A DNA stretch of 64,000 nucleotides from Macrophomina tecta. Lineage: Eukaryota; Ascomycota; Dothideomycetes; Botryosphaeriales; Botryosphaeriaceae. Positions 25,801 to 35,251 of the stretch are shown one piece after another. The notes beneath the pieces are model-generated. The model searched no databases. It was not told the DNA's origin and saw nothing but the letters and a program-made list of their open reading frames with translations. Each line of letters starts with the position of its first letter. Position 1 is the first letter of the stretch. Location of the stretch: contig JAKSGN010000003.1 in the NCBI GenBank assembly GCA_024180945.1, forward strand, positions 3,286,001-3,350,000, in the 5' to 3' direction. Made by a program: the position numbers and the translations under genes.

Positions 25801-28800
25801 ATTTGTCTCGTCGGCGACCATCACGTCCGGGTTTTTGCCTGTCTACACAACCGTAATCGTCACTTCAGACCCAGCCGTTAATTACGGCCAACCTTTCACC
25901 GAGATTATCGTCGTCTCGCCGACTCAATATACCGCGACTTCAACTCTGACAAGCGGTGCATCAAGCTTCGTCACTACCGTGGCGACTGCGGATCCATTTT
26001 CGTTAATCAACGGTGGCCAACCCTACTCGCAAGTCATCTACGTTGTTCCGACTCCTACGCCGACGCCTTTCGGCCCCCTGACGACGACTATCACAAGCGG
26101 GTCAGTCTCCAGCACGAACACTCTGGTGACGTCTGATCCCTTAATCAACAATGGTCAACCGTTTACTGAGGTTGTGATTTACATTCCTACGAGCGGCCCT
26201 ATCCTGTCTTCAAACCCGAACAGCAACCTCGCTAATGGACCAAGCGGACAATCATCATCACCTGGCTATCTGTTCACATCTACCCAATACTCAGGCAGTC
26301 TTCCTTTCACCACAACATTCCCGGTTACTTGGACAGATGGCAGCCCAGCTACGGAGGTTCTGGTCAACTATCCTACGTCCACCAGCGCGACCACGAGCGT
26401 ATGCTTGCCCGCCGCCGGATCAGGAGCCCCTCAATGTCTTTCTGCGCTTCCCAGCGCCTGTCAATCCTCGTCTGGTAGTGGCTTATTCGGTAGTTTTGTC
26501 AGCTCTATCGATTACACGGCTTGCCGAGCGGCCTTGGGCGTCTTTGGTACAGTTCAAGCCGGAGCATGTTTTGTTGAGAACACATTCGGCGGAGTCATCA
26601 GTGTTTTGAGTCCTTTCAGCAATGAGGGTGACTTTTTGTCTTGCTTGCACAACTACGTCCCCACCTGCGACAATTGCGCTCCTGCACTGCCGTCTGCTTG
26701 CTCGGCTCTTTCGTCTCTGAGCAGCCTCATTGGCAACGGTGATGTGCTTTTGTGTCAATCCGCTCTAGGAATTTACGGTACGACCACTGCACAGACCTGC
26801 TTCAACAACCTCCTAGATGGCGCCAGCTTGCTATCCTGCTTGAACGCGAACGTCCCCTTCTGCGTCACAGGCAACCCCACGCCTACAGCCATAGTCGCTG
26901 CCACTACGACTACTCTTTGCGGCACCCCCGTGGCGACTTCCTGTGTGACCAGTCTACCCTCTGCCTGCAACTTCCCCGACACCGGCGGTCTTTTGTCCAG
27001 CATTGTCGACCCTGCTTCTGTTAGTGCTTGTAAAATCGCACTGGGTGCCTTCGGTACCGTCCAGGGCGCCGCCTGCTTCGCAGATAGCATAATCAGCTCT
27101 TTCACCAATTCTGACATCCTCTCCTGCCTTCGCGCCAATATCCAGACCTGCGACAACTGCCTCAACGCCAATATTCCCTCATCTTGCCAGCAGTTGAGCA
27201 CCGTCGGCACCTTGGGCCTCTTAGATCCTCTTGTCACCACTTGCCAAACCGCTCTTGGTCTGTTTGCGCAAGTACACGCGGCAAGCTGCTTCGTCGCCAA
27301 CGGCGCGAATTCCATCGTCGGCTCTGACTTGCTAAGTTGTGTTACTAATAACGTGCCGACTTGTGCGGGTACGACAACCAGTGCACTTAGCACTTCCTAC
27401 ACGACTGTTGGCCCCACTCCGTTCGTGTCCACGATCGTGAGCAGTCCTTTATTCGGCTCTGCAACATCTTACATCCTCGTAGGATCTCCTGCGCCGCTTT
27501 CCACCGTGACAATCAGGTCGGGCGCGATCAGTAGGACCACCACGGCCGCTACGTACGACTTCTTCGGCAATCCATCCTCTGTGGTAGAGGTCATCGTACC
27601 TGGCCCCGTTTTGCCTACGAGCTATACCACCGGTAACTTCCAACCTTTTACTAGCACTGTGGTGTCTCCTCCTGGTTTTTTCAACCCTGGTACGACCTAC
27701 GCGCTGGTCGGAGTTTCAGCGGCGGGGCCTGTGCTCTCAACCAGCCATACTACCGGAGGCTCTGTGGTAAGAAATCCGCTACAATTCACCGAATAAAAAC
27801 GCTGATATTCACAATATAGGCTTACACGAGTACTATCACGACAACACTCCCTGCCCTTTTTCCTTTTGGCCCTTCCACTCCAACTACGTACGTGGTAGTC
27901 AACACCCCTCAGATATTGGCACCACTGGGTGGCAACACGGCTCTTGCTCCTCTTGTTCATCCGACAGTGACGGTTCCTGGACCAGCCTCTACATTCACCG
28001 CCTACACTGACCCGCCCGGGACTTACACACCAGGAACCTATGTAATCGTTCAGGTGCCCCTTCAAACAGTTACGGTGGCCGGTCCAGCCTCGAGCGCCTA
28101 CACATCCTATTTTCAACCGCCAGGAACGTACACGCTCGGCAGTTATTACGTGGTCCAGACCCCATACCCAACGATTACACAGACGAGTGGCGCTGTTGCG
28201 TACACATCAACATTGCTGACGACACCCGCTGGAGCCCCTGGAGGGTGAGTATACCTCATGGTCCCAACTTGATTCCCAAAAGCTCACCATGACTTGCTAC
28301 AACAGGACGTACGTGGTCGTCAACCAGCCGGCGAGGCCTACATTTACTGTCACGTCTGGAAATGTCCTATTTACATCTACAGTTGCAACAGCAGTCTATG
28401 TGTACCAACCAACCCCTGCCCTCACGATTACTCGCACCTCTGGGAGCGTTACCATTAGCTCTGTTTCGACAACAATGGTCGGGGGTTCTGCGAGCAACGT
28501 GGAAGTGATCACCGTTCCAACGCAGGCGCCGTTCAAGATCTCTATCACTGATTTCCCTGGGAACTTCTACGGTTATTTGCATATGCTAGACACCCCATCA
28601 AGTGGAACAGCGCATCAGTGCGGCCTCACGCAAAGCTACACCAGCGGTTCCACCTTCCACATTGATCCGGCATCATCCCGGCTCGTCTGCACCTCCGGCG
28701 TGGGGTCGACACAGCAGCTTCACTCTTGTCAACGTAGTACAGACTCGAACGCTCCCTTCCTGTTCGATCACCCCAATCTCGCCGGCAACGTTGATATTCA

Positions 28801-29699
28801 CACGACTTTCTGGAATGACAACACGCTGCGCGTCGCAAATGCCGGAAATGGCCAGTACTTGGCTGCATTGTGTAGCGGCATCCTCTATCTCGCCGGAGGC
28901 ACCCCCAGTGGTTGCACGCAGGTTGTATTGTCGCCTTGCCGCTCAGCGCTCACGTTTGCAAGCACGACGGTAACCAGTGGAACGGGCGTCGCTCACACCG
29001 TCACTCATGCTGCTGCCGGAACAGCAATCAGCCAGGGTGGAGCAATTCAAGTAGTCGTTCCGTCTTCCTGCTCGGCTGTTCCTGGAATCGAGTACACGAA
29101 CCGCCCGAACCCCGTTCCTGGCGGCGCGACCGTCTCGGACCCCTACTACGCTGCGTTCCATCCGGCCGTCTACAACAACCCTCAGACGGCGCCATACAGT
29201 ACAATCAACTTCCGGGGCGTCGCAGACAACATTGCCTTGGGTATCGCCAGCCCTGGAAATGGTGTTGTGTACAACTCCGGTACACATTCAATGTCGCAAA
29301 CAGCCTTGATTTTCCGTGGATACTTTTACGCACCAACAAGTGGTTTATGGACTTTCACGCTGCATCAGCCGGATGATATCGGGTAAGTCCAAGTTTTCCC
29401 ATGCTATTAATAATAATGCTAACATCCGTCGTTCCAGGTATCTATGGATTGGGCCAAACGCGGTGTCTGCTTGGTCAGACACCAATTTTAACGTCATCGC
29501 CGGCCTCAACACGCCAACAGCAAGCACAACTATGACGTTGACAGCTGGCTCCTTGACACCGATCAGACTCGTCTACGGCGATGGTAACGGCGCCATCAGC
29601 TTCACTTTAAGGACGACCGACCCCAGCGGTCAAGTTAGAGAGGACACCACCGGTCTCTTCAGGCAGACAATTTGTGGACCGTACACTGGATGGACATGA
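4881..29699 (+). CDS. Giant secreted GLEYA-domain adhesin-like repeat protein (8152 aa)
   Basis: Five exons join in phase: 4881-5357, 5549-27766, 27820-28244, 28306-29382 and 29438-29699, predicting 8152 residues. Introns of 191, 53, 61 and 55 bp have GTAAGT, GTAAGA, GTGAGT and GTAAGT donors. The protein starts with a signal peptide (hydrophobic residues about 5-20) and a dibasic RRQ site. It continues with beta-type repeats (242-4010), a Ser/Ala/Leu helical block and linker (4010-5130), two more repeat families (5130-7040), four Cys-rich modules (7109-7433), a small domain (7783-7930) and a C-terminal GLEYA/PA14-like domain (about 7960-8140). GLEYA domains of yeast adhesins bind glycans; surface adhesion is therefore the likely role. 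No C-terminal GPI signal is present. Ser, Thr, Pro and Gly dominate, and I saw no Cys between residue 35 and about 7109. Alternative start: a perfect intron-like 4850-4894 would remove this ATG and join an upstream frame in phase. Confidence 0.85.
12600..14460 (+). repeat. Recently homogenised sub-block of array A (PYIGDTT units)
   Basis: Seven consecutive units, starting near 12610, 12889, 13127, 13403, 13673, 13946 and 14218, are far more alike than the rest of the array. They share runs of identical bases such as those coding for ITATASLLSAPLVLTITPAT and LLPSGTLSYGT. Spacing is about 240-280 bp. Such similarity at silent positions indicates young tandem duplication or gene conversion. Confidence 0.8.
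14480..15930 (+). repeat. Sub-block of array A with YDGGD signature
   Basis: Five units begin with YDGGD (near 14496, 14801, 15085, 15370 and 15647) and share the strands TLTPAPSSW, LLIHPTGTD and LIEVPGAT. They lack the preceding GRPY opening of the neighbouring sub-block. Later units at 16239, 16557 and 16846 carry shortened or mixed versions (YDGDST, YDGDTT, PYDGGDG), so the subfamily grades into the array's end. Confidence 0.75.
17580..19060 (+). repeat. Array B: eight Ser/Ala/Leu-rich, probably helical repeats
   Basis: Eight units of about 55-70 residues share a core reading SLAASLASQLSNLPSGDSSL followed by AGALSSGLSDLASLL-like sequence (residues about 4170-4663). Leu and Ala recur at 3-4 residue spacing, which suggests amphipathic helix, unlike the beta-rich arrays on either side. 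A related block at 19410-19820 has three copies of an SSLLSSVVSALPLTNSAEL-type unit. G+C is visibly higher here than in the neighbouring arrays. Confidence 0.8.
21540..21840 (+). repeat. Displaced array-A unit nested inside the C repeats
   Basis: This single unit is unlike its neighbours and closely resembles the array-A unit at about 12010-12310, almost 10 kb upstream. Both run GIPR-x-LY, then GD-TTG-x-IT, QPD-x-TGLPTT and LVPYT, and both end in a PRxALA(T/A)PTS segment followed by an SSPF stretch. It is best explained as a copy moved by unequal recombination or conversion within the gene. Confidence 0.75.
22470..23720 (+). repeat. Array C1: nine near-identical TITQTSG repeats
   Basis: Nine units of 42-51 residues follow the pattern LPTITQTSG, VPYTSTILTY, SGSIGTDPVSAVL, VNVP. 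Neighbouring units match over long stretches at the base level, including silent sites. Examples are the units at about 22610, 22735 and 22860, and those at 23300-23600. Expect length variation between strains and assembly collapse in short-read genomes. Confidence 0.85.
24290..26190 (+). repeat. Array C2: about fifteen 42-residue repeats
   Basis: About fifteen units have the form PFVSTATITSGFLPVYTT followed by TFVTSNPTINNGLPYTQVLEV-like sequence, mostly exactly 42 residues long. Two subfamilies are visible: an early one with GNLPAYTT and TQNPTINNGLPYSEV, and a later one with GFLPVYTT and TSNPT. The last two or three units are diverged. Residues about 6407-7040. Confidence 0.85.
26395..27370 (+). 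other. Four Cys-rich modules within the giant protein
   Basis: After some 7000 Cys-free residues the protein carries four modules of 65-90 residues with the order LPSAC, C-x-x-ALG-(I/V/A)-(F/Y)-GTVQ, A-(A/S/G)-CF, LLSCL-x-x-N(V/I)-x-TC. Modules 1 and 3 are followed by DNC. The even, repeated spacing suggests disulfide-bonded helical modules between the repeat stalk and the C-terminal domains. I do not recognise a named family. Confidence 0.7.
29080..29696 (+). other. C-terminal GLEYA/PA14-like domain of the giant protein
   Basis: The segment opens with GIEYTN (compare the GLEYA signature) and contains the FRGYFYAPTSG, WTFTLHQPDD and YLWIG strands typical of the PA14/GLEYA beta-sandwich. The adjacent Asp pair lies where these lectin-like domains hold calcium. 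An intron falls right after the Asp pair. In the yeast adhesins I know, this domain is N-terminal and a GPI signal is C-terminal; here it is at the extreme C-terminus. Confidence 0.8.
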
Positions 29700-30520
29700 T
29701 GAGCATTGCTGGCGGAGCCTTCTTGGGGTGTTTGTTTTTGCATTTATTCGCAATTATCGGCATTTGAAAAATTTTTCTTTCTTTTTTTTCTTTTGCTACA
29801 AAATCCTCGCATAATCAATCTAGTTTTGAGTTTTTTCATAAAAAGCGTGAAGAACTTTCTGGGCTCGGATTAAATTAGAATAGTACTTCCCAGATAATTG
29901 AATGTTTGCATTCTCCATATTCGCTCAAGTTACGTATCATGCCACGACAGTGCGGACTTGTTATAGCGAACTGTAGAATACTCATAAATCTGAAGTATCA
30001 TCGACATTGGCATTTATTCGGATATTTCCAACACTATGCTTTCATTGCATACACGGCGCATGGCTTGTCTCGTATTACATGTATATCCACGTTATCAATC
30101 ATGATCTTTGTCATGTCATGTTCAAAGGTGTGGAGTGGGATTGGAAAAAGGCATGCATTTCAGGCAGTCTGAAGCCAACGGCATAGAGGGATGAAGGCGC
30201 AAGTCCAATAATTTTCCAACAATCTTATCTATCACGCCAGGATCGTTCAAGATCTGGACACCATCGTGCTTTGTATAGTACATGACTCTTCTCATTCTCA
30301 AGAAAGCACATGGGAGCCATTTTTCGTATAAATAAGTCTGGATGCTAACTATGTATATACCATGAAGGACTGAAAGGAATGCTTCTCGGTACACCATCAA
30401 ACCGTTTCGGCTTAGAACATGTATGAGTCAGCCTGTACTTCATTCTCGTGGGCGTAGCTACAATCAAAATGTTAACTAGATAGTAATAAGGACCAGTGAC
30501 AGGCTACTCACCCCTGGTCC
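29700..30520. other. AT-rich intergenic stretch after the giant gene
   Basis: No coding signal is seen. The first 200 bases hold T-rich tracts likely to be the giant gene's 3' UTR and polyadenylation region. The remainder has only short open frames without recognisable features. Confidence 0.5.
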
Positions 30521-30521
30521 C

Positions 30522-30698
30522 TTAGCAGGCGAAGTCTGCGGGGTTGGCAGTGCACTCGTTGTAGATCTGCTGGTTGTCCTGCGAGTAGCCAATGCAGCAG
30601 TCGTGCAGGTCCTCGGGGGTCCTCTCCTGCGCAAGGGCAGAGGCAGGGAGGGCCAACAACGTGGCAATAGCGGCGAAGAAGATGGTGTTGAACTGCAT
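30522..30698 (-). CDS. Small secreted Cys-containing peptide (58 aa)
   Basis: A single-exon frame from ATG at 30698 to TAA at 30522 encodes 58 residues. Residues 1-23 form a clean signal peptide (MQFNTIFFAAIATLL, then an ALPASALA-like cleavage region). The mature part of about 35 residues carries four Cys, two of them adjacent (DCC), and ends in Cys. A GTGAGT site follows 14 bases after the stop and could mark a 3' UTR intron. A TATA-like string lies about 105 bases upstream inside a palindrome. Size, export signal and Cys content fit an effector-like or antimicrobial-type secreted peptide, but I recognise no family. It lies tail to tail with the giant adhesin gene. Confidence 0.6.
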   Translation of the reverse strand: MQFNTIFFAAIATLLALPASALAQERTPEDLHDCCIGYSQDNQQIYNECTANPADFAC

Positions 30699-30794
30699 GT
30701 TGGCGGATTGGTTTTATTTTGTTGGGGTATTATTTGAAGTATTGGCGTTGAAAATTGGAGGACGAAGTAGATGGTATGATAACGGTAGGATAGT

Positions 30795-30812
30795 CTGGAG
30801 TATTTATACTCC
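30795..30812 (-). promoter_or_regulatory. TATA-like element in a near-perfect palindrome
   Basis: The minus strand reads GGAGTATAAATACTCCAG, a TATA box embedded in a palindrome, about 100 bases upstream of the start of the small secreted peptide gene. Position and sequence fit a core promoter. Confidence 0.5.
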
Positions 30813-30829
30813 AAAATACGAGCAAGTCA

Positions 30830-32680
30830 CGCTTTGATTAGGCACATTGTACATGTGTTGTGGTTTGCCTGATCAGCGGTGGTGGTTGCGTTGGATTAGG
30901 CGCACAGACTGCTACTTCGCGAGGGCCGGAAAAACACGACAATGAGTTCCGAGCGTTCTGGAAGAGATGGTACAAATGGGACAGTGCTCCGGTTGGGCGG
31001 CCCGGCCACAGACACACAGTCGGAAAAATTCATCCCGGTCGCTGTTCTCGGTGGTGGCAAATGGTGTATTGTAGGCAGATATAAGCTAAACACGACTGAA
31101 TACTCTCTTGCATGAGTGAGTAATTTTCCGCGAAACGGTTGGACCAGTTTCCAAATATTGAGGACTGTGAATGAAGCTCCTCTCTTAGGGCCCAGGGCGT
31201 GAACTGACGGGCTTCCCTCCCGTGGAGCTCAGCATGAACCGAGTAAGCATGATAGAGACGTGGGTCGGGCAATGCTCTGTCACCGCATCTTTCCGATCAT
31301 TGCCTGACAAGGAAACTCGCTCTGTCTCGGCTCGCTGCAATCTACCAGACGTGAAACCAAATTGGAGATGCTGGAAGTCTTGAACAACACTCGGACTGCG
31401 AAGACGTGATCGAATGCTTGGCATTGGATTTCATGGCGAGATACGGCCAAGGCCTTCCCGATGTAAGGCCAGTTTTCAATTATCCCAGGTCGTTCGCCTG
31501 CTCCCATGACAAATGCCATGAGTTGGCACGTATGCTACGGCTCTGCTTGGCCATTGTGCTAAGAACTTGTACCGTAAATCTTGTGTGTAAATGGGAGGTA
31601 ATCTCGGATTCGGCTCCTCTTACATTCTGAAGTGGGTATAGGGCGGACGCCTAACGCCCAGAACGGAAGGAATTGCCTGGAAGCCGCGGAACACAACGAC
31701 CCCCGCTCCTCGAAGACCTCGTAGGTGTATGTACATTTACTGCAGCATTGGGAATCATCAATCGGAGTCTCAGAGCGGAAATGAATTATCAAATAGTTTT
31801 GCGACTGTCTGTCGAGCTTGGCTGAGTCTGCGATAATGCACACCACCATTGCGCCCGCTTCATCCCCGGCGAAGAATGCTTCTCAGTCAGGGTTGAGATC
31901 AAGAGCCGCTAATATTCTACTCTCTATTGCAAGGAGCTCAGTCAAGCAGTCCACCACTTAGCGGAGGCTGCGAAATGCATTCGCTGTCTGCGTCCCACAA
32001 CCTCGGTTTGGTGCCCGTGGTGGCATAAGTCTAGTGGTGCCAACGCGACCCCACGGTGACTCGATAGGCATATCATCGTCAAGCAAAGCTGCTGAGGTGT
32101 TGTCTTGGGCCTCCTGAGCACTTGAGGTGGTAGGGTAGTAGTGTGCGGAATATCGGTGGAGTGCCAGGAGGAGAATGACAGCGTCAAAATGGTAACTCCG
32201 ACCGATGAGGCGGAGGTTTATGCTTCAATGTGTCGCAAAATAGATGCGAGGTTGCTTTTGGCTGGTGATCTCTCGCAATGGCGTCCGTCCCTTTTTGGGA
32301 GACTCGGCGACGTTTTGCAAGGTGGACTTGGTGTTATTCAGGTGAAGCGTTCATAACACGTGCGAGGAATGGTGTACAGCTGCTGCGCCGCGGTATTCAC
32401 AGAAGAAATGGTGCAGGCCGGCACCAGCTCGGGAAAGCGGATAGTCAGGGCGGCCTCAATCAGCGTCTAGTGATGTGGAATGGTCGGGTTGTCTGGCGGG
32501 ACAAAGCATAAGTGACATATGGATTTGAAGCATTCATCCGAAGGCAGATGTTAGGAAACTCCTGACACTCACGTCACCACTGATCACCCATGCTTTTAAA
32601 ACATGCTAAAATTCGCCAAAATCTTTATAGACGCAGGTTGCATCGTGAAGTTGCAAGGGTTCCAATTGCGGGGTACGAAC
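30830..32680. other. Long stretch without a supported gene
   Basis: Only short, mutually overlapping frames occur, without signal peptides, domains or paired splice signals that I could join. It may hold promoter sequence for the 30698 gene and remnants of older sequence. Confidence 0.45.
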
Positions 32681-32682
32681 TC

Positions 32683-32700
32683 AAAAAAAAAAAAAAAAAA
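32683..32700. repeat. Poly-A tract (18 A)
   Basis: A run of 18 A followed by an interrupted A-rich stretch lies shortly upstream of the broken GH39 gene. Similar tracts occur at 43937-43955 (A) and 57855-57871 (T). Confidence 0.9.
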
Positions 32701-32941
32701 GAAAAGAAAAAAGCATCCGCCACCATAGATTCGCTAATGTTCTGCTCGTGCTTTCGAATATGAAGTCATTTAAGGCTTTGCGCTGTTTAACTCGCTCTTC
32801 GCGTTACTGGTTAAACATTCAAGGCTGACACTGCCAGACAGAGGCTCCGGACCACAGTTCTGAGCCAACGCAAGCAACATATTTGTCGCAAGCAGTGTGA
32901 CTCTTGCGCTGCTGCTTCGAGCCGCGTCCACACTGAAGACT

Positions 32942-34438
32942 CCCAGGGGAATTCCAATATACGACTGGACCTTCATGGACCGCATTTTTTGATACCTACC
33001 TGTCCGCTAACGTAAAATCATATGTGCAAATTGGCTTCACGCCTCTGGCCTTATCAGCAGGTCCAGATCCCTACTTCTTCACGTTCACGCCAACCTCGCC
33101 CTATGATGCCATCTACACCGGATGGTCCAGCCCGCCCACCAACTACCAAACGTGGGAGGAATTGCTGTATCAATGGACAAAGCACAACGTGGAGAAGTAC
33201 GGGCAAGCCGAAGTGGAGTCGTGGTTCTGGGAAGTCTGGAACGAGCCCAACATCGCCTACTGGAACGGCACGCGCGACGAGTTCTACGCACTGCACGACC
33301 ACGCCATCGCCGCCGTCCGCCGCGCCCTCCCAACCGCACGAGTCGGAGGCTGCGAAGCAGCCGGCGGAGCGGCGGACGGCTACCTCGCAGGGCTCCTGAG
33401 CCACAGCCTGCACGGTGGCAACTACGCCACCGGCGAGACAGGCACGCCGCTCGACTTCGTCTCCTTCCACGCCAAAGGCGCGCTGCACTTCATCAACGCC
33501 ACGGGCGCGAAGGAGGGTGGCTTCGTCCAGATGAATCTCTCCGCGCAGCTGCAGCAGATCGATGGGGCGTTCAGCGTCGGGGCGTCCTTCGCGGAGCTGC
33601 GCCAGACGCCCATCGTGATGGGCGAGTACGATCCCGACGGGTGCGCGGCGTGCCAGACGCCGCAGTACGGGTACGGGAACGGCCTGCTGTATCCGTCCTA
33701 TACGATTGCGACGTTTGTTCGCCCCTTGGATCTGGCGGACAGATGGGGCGTCAATCGGCAAGGGGCGCTGACCTGGGCGTTTGAGTACGAGGAGGCGGAG
33801 CTGTTTAATGATACGACATACTCTGATGGCTTCCGTGTGCTCGCGACGCAGGGTATTGACAAGCCGGTGCTCAATGCCCATCGAATGTTGGGGATGATGA
33901 CAGGAGACAGGGTCCGGGCTGAGAGTGACGGTCAGGTGTCATTGGATGAAGCGTTGGCTGGGAGCGTCAGAGGCAAGACCGATGTGGGTGTGCTAGCTAA
34001 TCCCGACGAGGAGCGGGGTACGTTCTGGTCTGGCATTACCATGACAATGACACCAGCTTCCAGGATGCGCAGGTAGATTTGACGATCGGAGGGCTGGAGA
34101 ATAGAACATCTGCTAACCTGACGCATTTGCGTCTCGACGAGGAACACAGCAACTCTTATTCACTGTGGCGGGCTTTAAGCTCCCCAACAGCCCCCATACC
34201 GGTGGATTATGAGCGTCTGGTAGCTGCAGGTAAACTTGATGAACTAGAGACGCCAGGGAATGTCAGCGTTGATGAGGATGGAAAGTATATCATGCCATTT
34301 GCCTTGCCAATACGATCTCTCTCATTAGTTGTGGTGGAGCATGTTGAAGCAGGCAACAAGATTTCCTACTATCGTCCAACATTGGATCACAGTGAATGGC
34401 AAAAGACCATCCCCACTTTCCAATCCAATTTTCATTAA
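32942..34438 (+). pseudogene. GH39 (beta-xylosidase-type) glycoside hydrolase, broken
   Basis: The main open frame (about 32985-34076) reads as a fungal GH39 enzyme. It has the EVWNEPN motif with the acid/base Glu, and a GEYDPDGCAAC motif where the family has its nucleophile Glu. Two single-base frame changes break it. A T6 run at 32985-32990 separates YDWTFMDRIF from DTYLSANV. A second break near 34018, beside a G4 run, separates LANPDEERG from YVLVWHYHDND; the C-terminal part continues open to TAA at 34438. The N-terminal 100 or so residues expected of the family are not found upstream, and no signal peptide is seen. Catalytic residues survive, so decay is probably recent. Sequencing error could explain the frame shifts, but not the missing N-terminus. 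The 275-residue minus-strand frame here is a shadow. Confidence 0.75.
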
Positions 34439-34560
34439 AAAAAAATAAAAAAAAAACAGAATAAAACAAATAATAAATCCCATTGCCATGAGCTGAATGG
34501 TTCATGGAGAGCCGAAGCAGCCGTACGGATGCAAATGCCCTACAGTAGTCCTCCCTCCAT

Positions 34561-35202
34561 TCACACCCACTCAACCTCCAAGCCCTCAAACTCCGCATCT
34601 AATCCCTCCTCGCCGTCTCCATCCTTGCTACCTGGCCTCGCCGCATACGCCGCCACGCTGACCTCCCACGCGCCCTCCTCATCCGCAAACCACCACGTCA
34701 CCTCCCTGAGCGGCACCCGCGTCTCCCCTTCCCCGTCCGTCGCCGGCACGCACAAATACACGCACAACGCCTTGCCGCCCTCCTCCCTCTCCATCTCCAC
34801 TGTCAGCTTCAGCGCCCCGTCCTCGCTCGCGCCCACGGCGCCCCACGGCACCAGGCTCGCATCACTCCACGTCTCACACCCAACCGTACTGACCCACGCC
34901 TCGTGGTCGACCACCTCCACGCCCGCCTTGACCCAGCGCGCGCCGCGGGCCTGCGCCTCGCAGTGCAGGTCGGCGCCGGGTGGGGCGATGGCGAGGAAGA
35001 GGCCGGCCTGGTCGTAGCGGACGAGGCGGGCGAGCGGGCGCGGGAGGGTCGCGGTGAGGCGGGCGCGGCGGAGGGAGCGAAGAGGCCCGCGCGAGAGGTG
35101 GGCGAAGGGTGCGGAGAGGGCGGCGTGCGTGGGAGGTTTGCGCCAGATGTCTGTGGAGGGCGGGGCGGTGATGGTGAAGGCGGCAGCGGCAGCAGTAGCC
35201 AT
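34561..35202 (-). CDS. DUF1349 family protein (concanavalin A-like fold)
   Basis: One exon encodes 213 residues starting at ATG 35202. The order of motifs (FTITAPPSTDIWRKPP near the N-terminus, LVRYDQAGLFLAI, WVKAGVEV, WVSTVGCETWSDASLVPWG, LREVTWWF) is that of the DUF1349 family, to which yeast Ree1 belongs. Members are cytosolic and about 200 residues long, as here. No signal peptide or membrane segment is present. Molecular function is not established; a role linked to carbohydrate metabolism is known only for the yeast member. Immediately upstream lies a C11A9 homopolymer junction. The gene is convergent with the GH39 remnant. Confidence 0.8.
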   Translation of the reverse strand: MATAAAAAFTITAPPSTDIWRKPPTHAALSAPFAHLSRGPLRSLRRARLTATLPRPLARLVRYDQAGLFLAIAPPGADLHCEAQARGARWVKAGVEVVDHEAWVSTVGCETWSDASLVPWGAVGASEDGALKLTVEMEREEGGKALCVYLCVPATDGEGETRVPLREVTWWFADEEGAWEVSVAAYAARPGSKDGDGEEGLDAEFEGLEVEWV

Positions 35203-35231
35203 AGTAGGTAGAAGTATTTTCGGACGTGTGC

Positions 35232-35251
35232 TTTTTTTTTGGGGGGGGGGG
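35232..35251. repeat. T9-G11 homopolymer junction upstream of DUF1349 gene
   Basis: Nine T are followed directly by eleven G. On the gene's strand this is C11A9, about 30 bases before the start codon, within the probable 5' UTR or core promoter. Such tracts vary in length by slippage. Confidence 0.85.

Noticed and set aside
22470..26190. Regularly spaced repeats considered as a CRISPR-like array
   Set aside because: The repeats are contiguous, in frame, protein-coding and lack unique spacers; the genome is eukaryotic.
33054..33881. A 275-codon minus-strand frame
   Set aside because: It is antisense to the GH39 coding sequence, whose motifs are unmistakable; high G+C at third positions keeps the opposite strand open.
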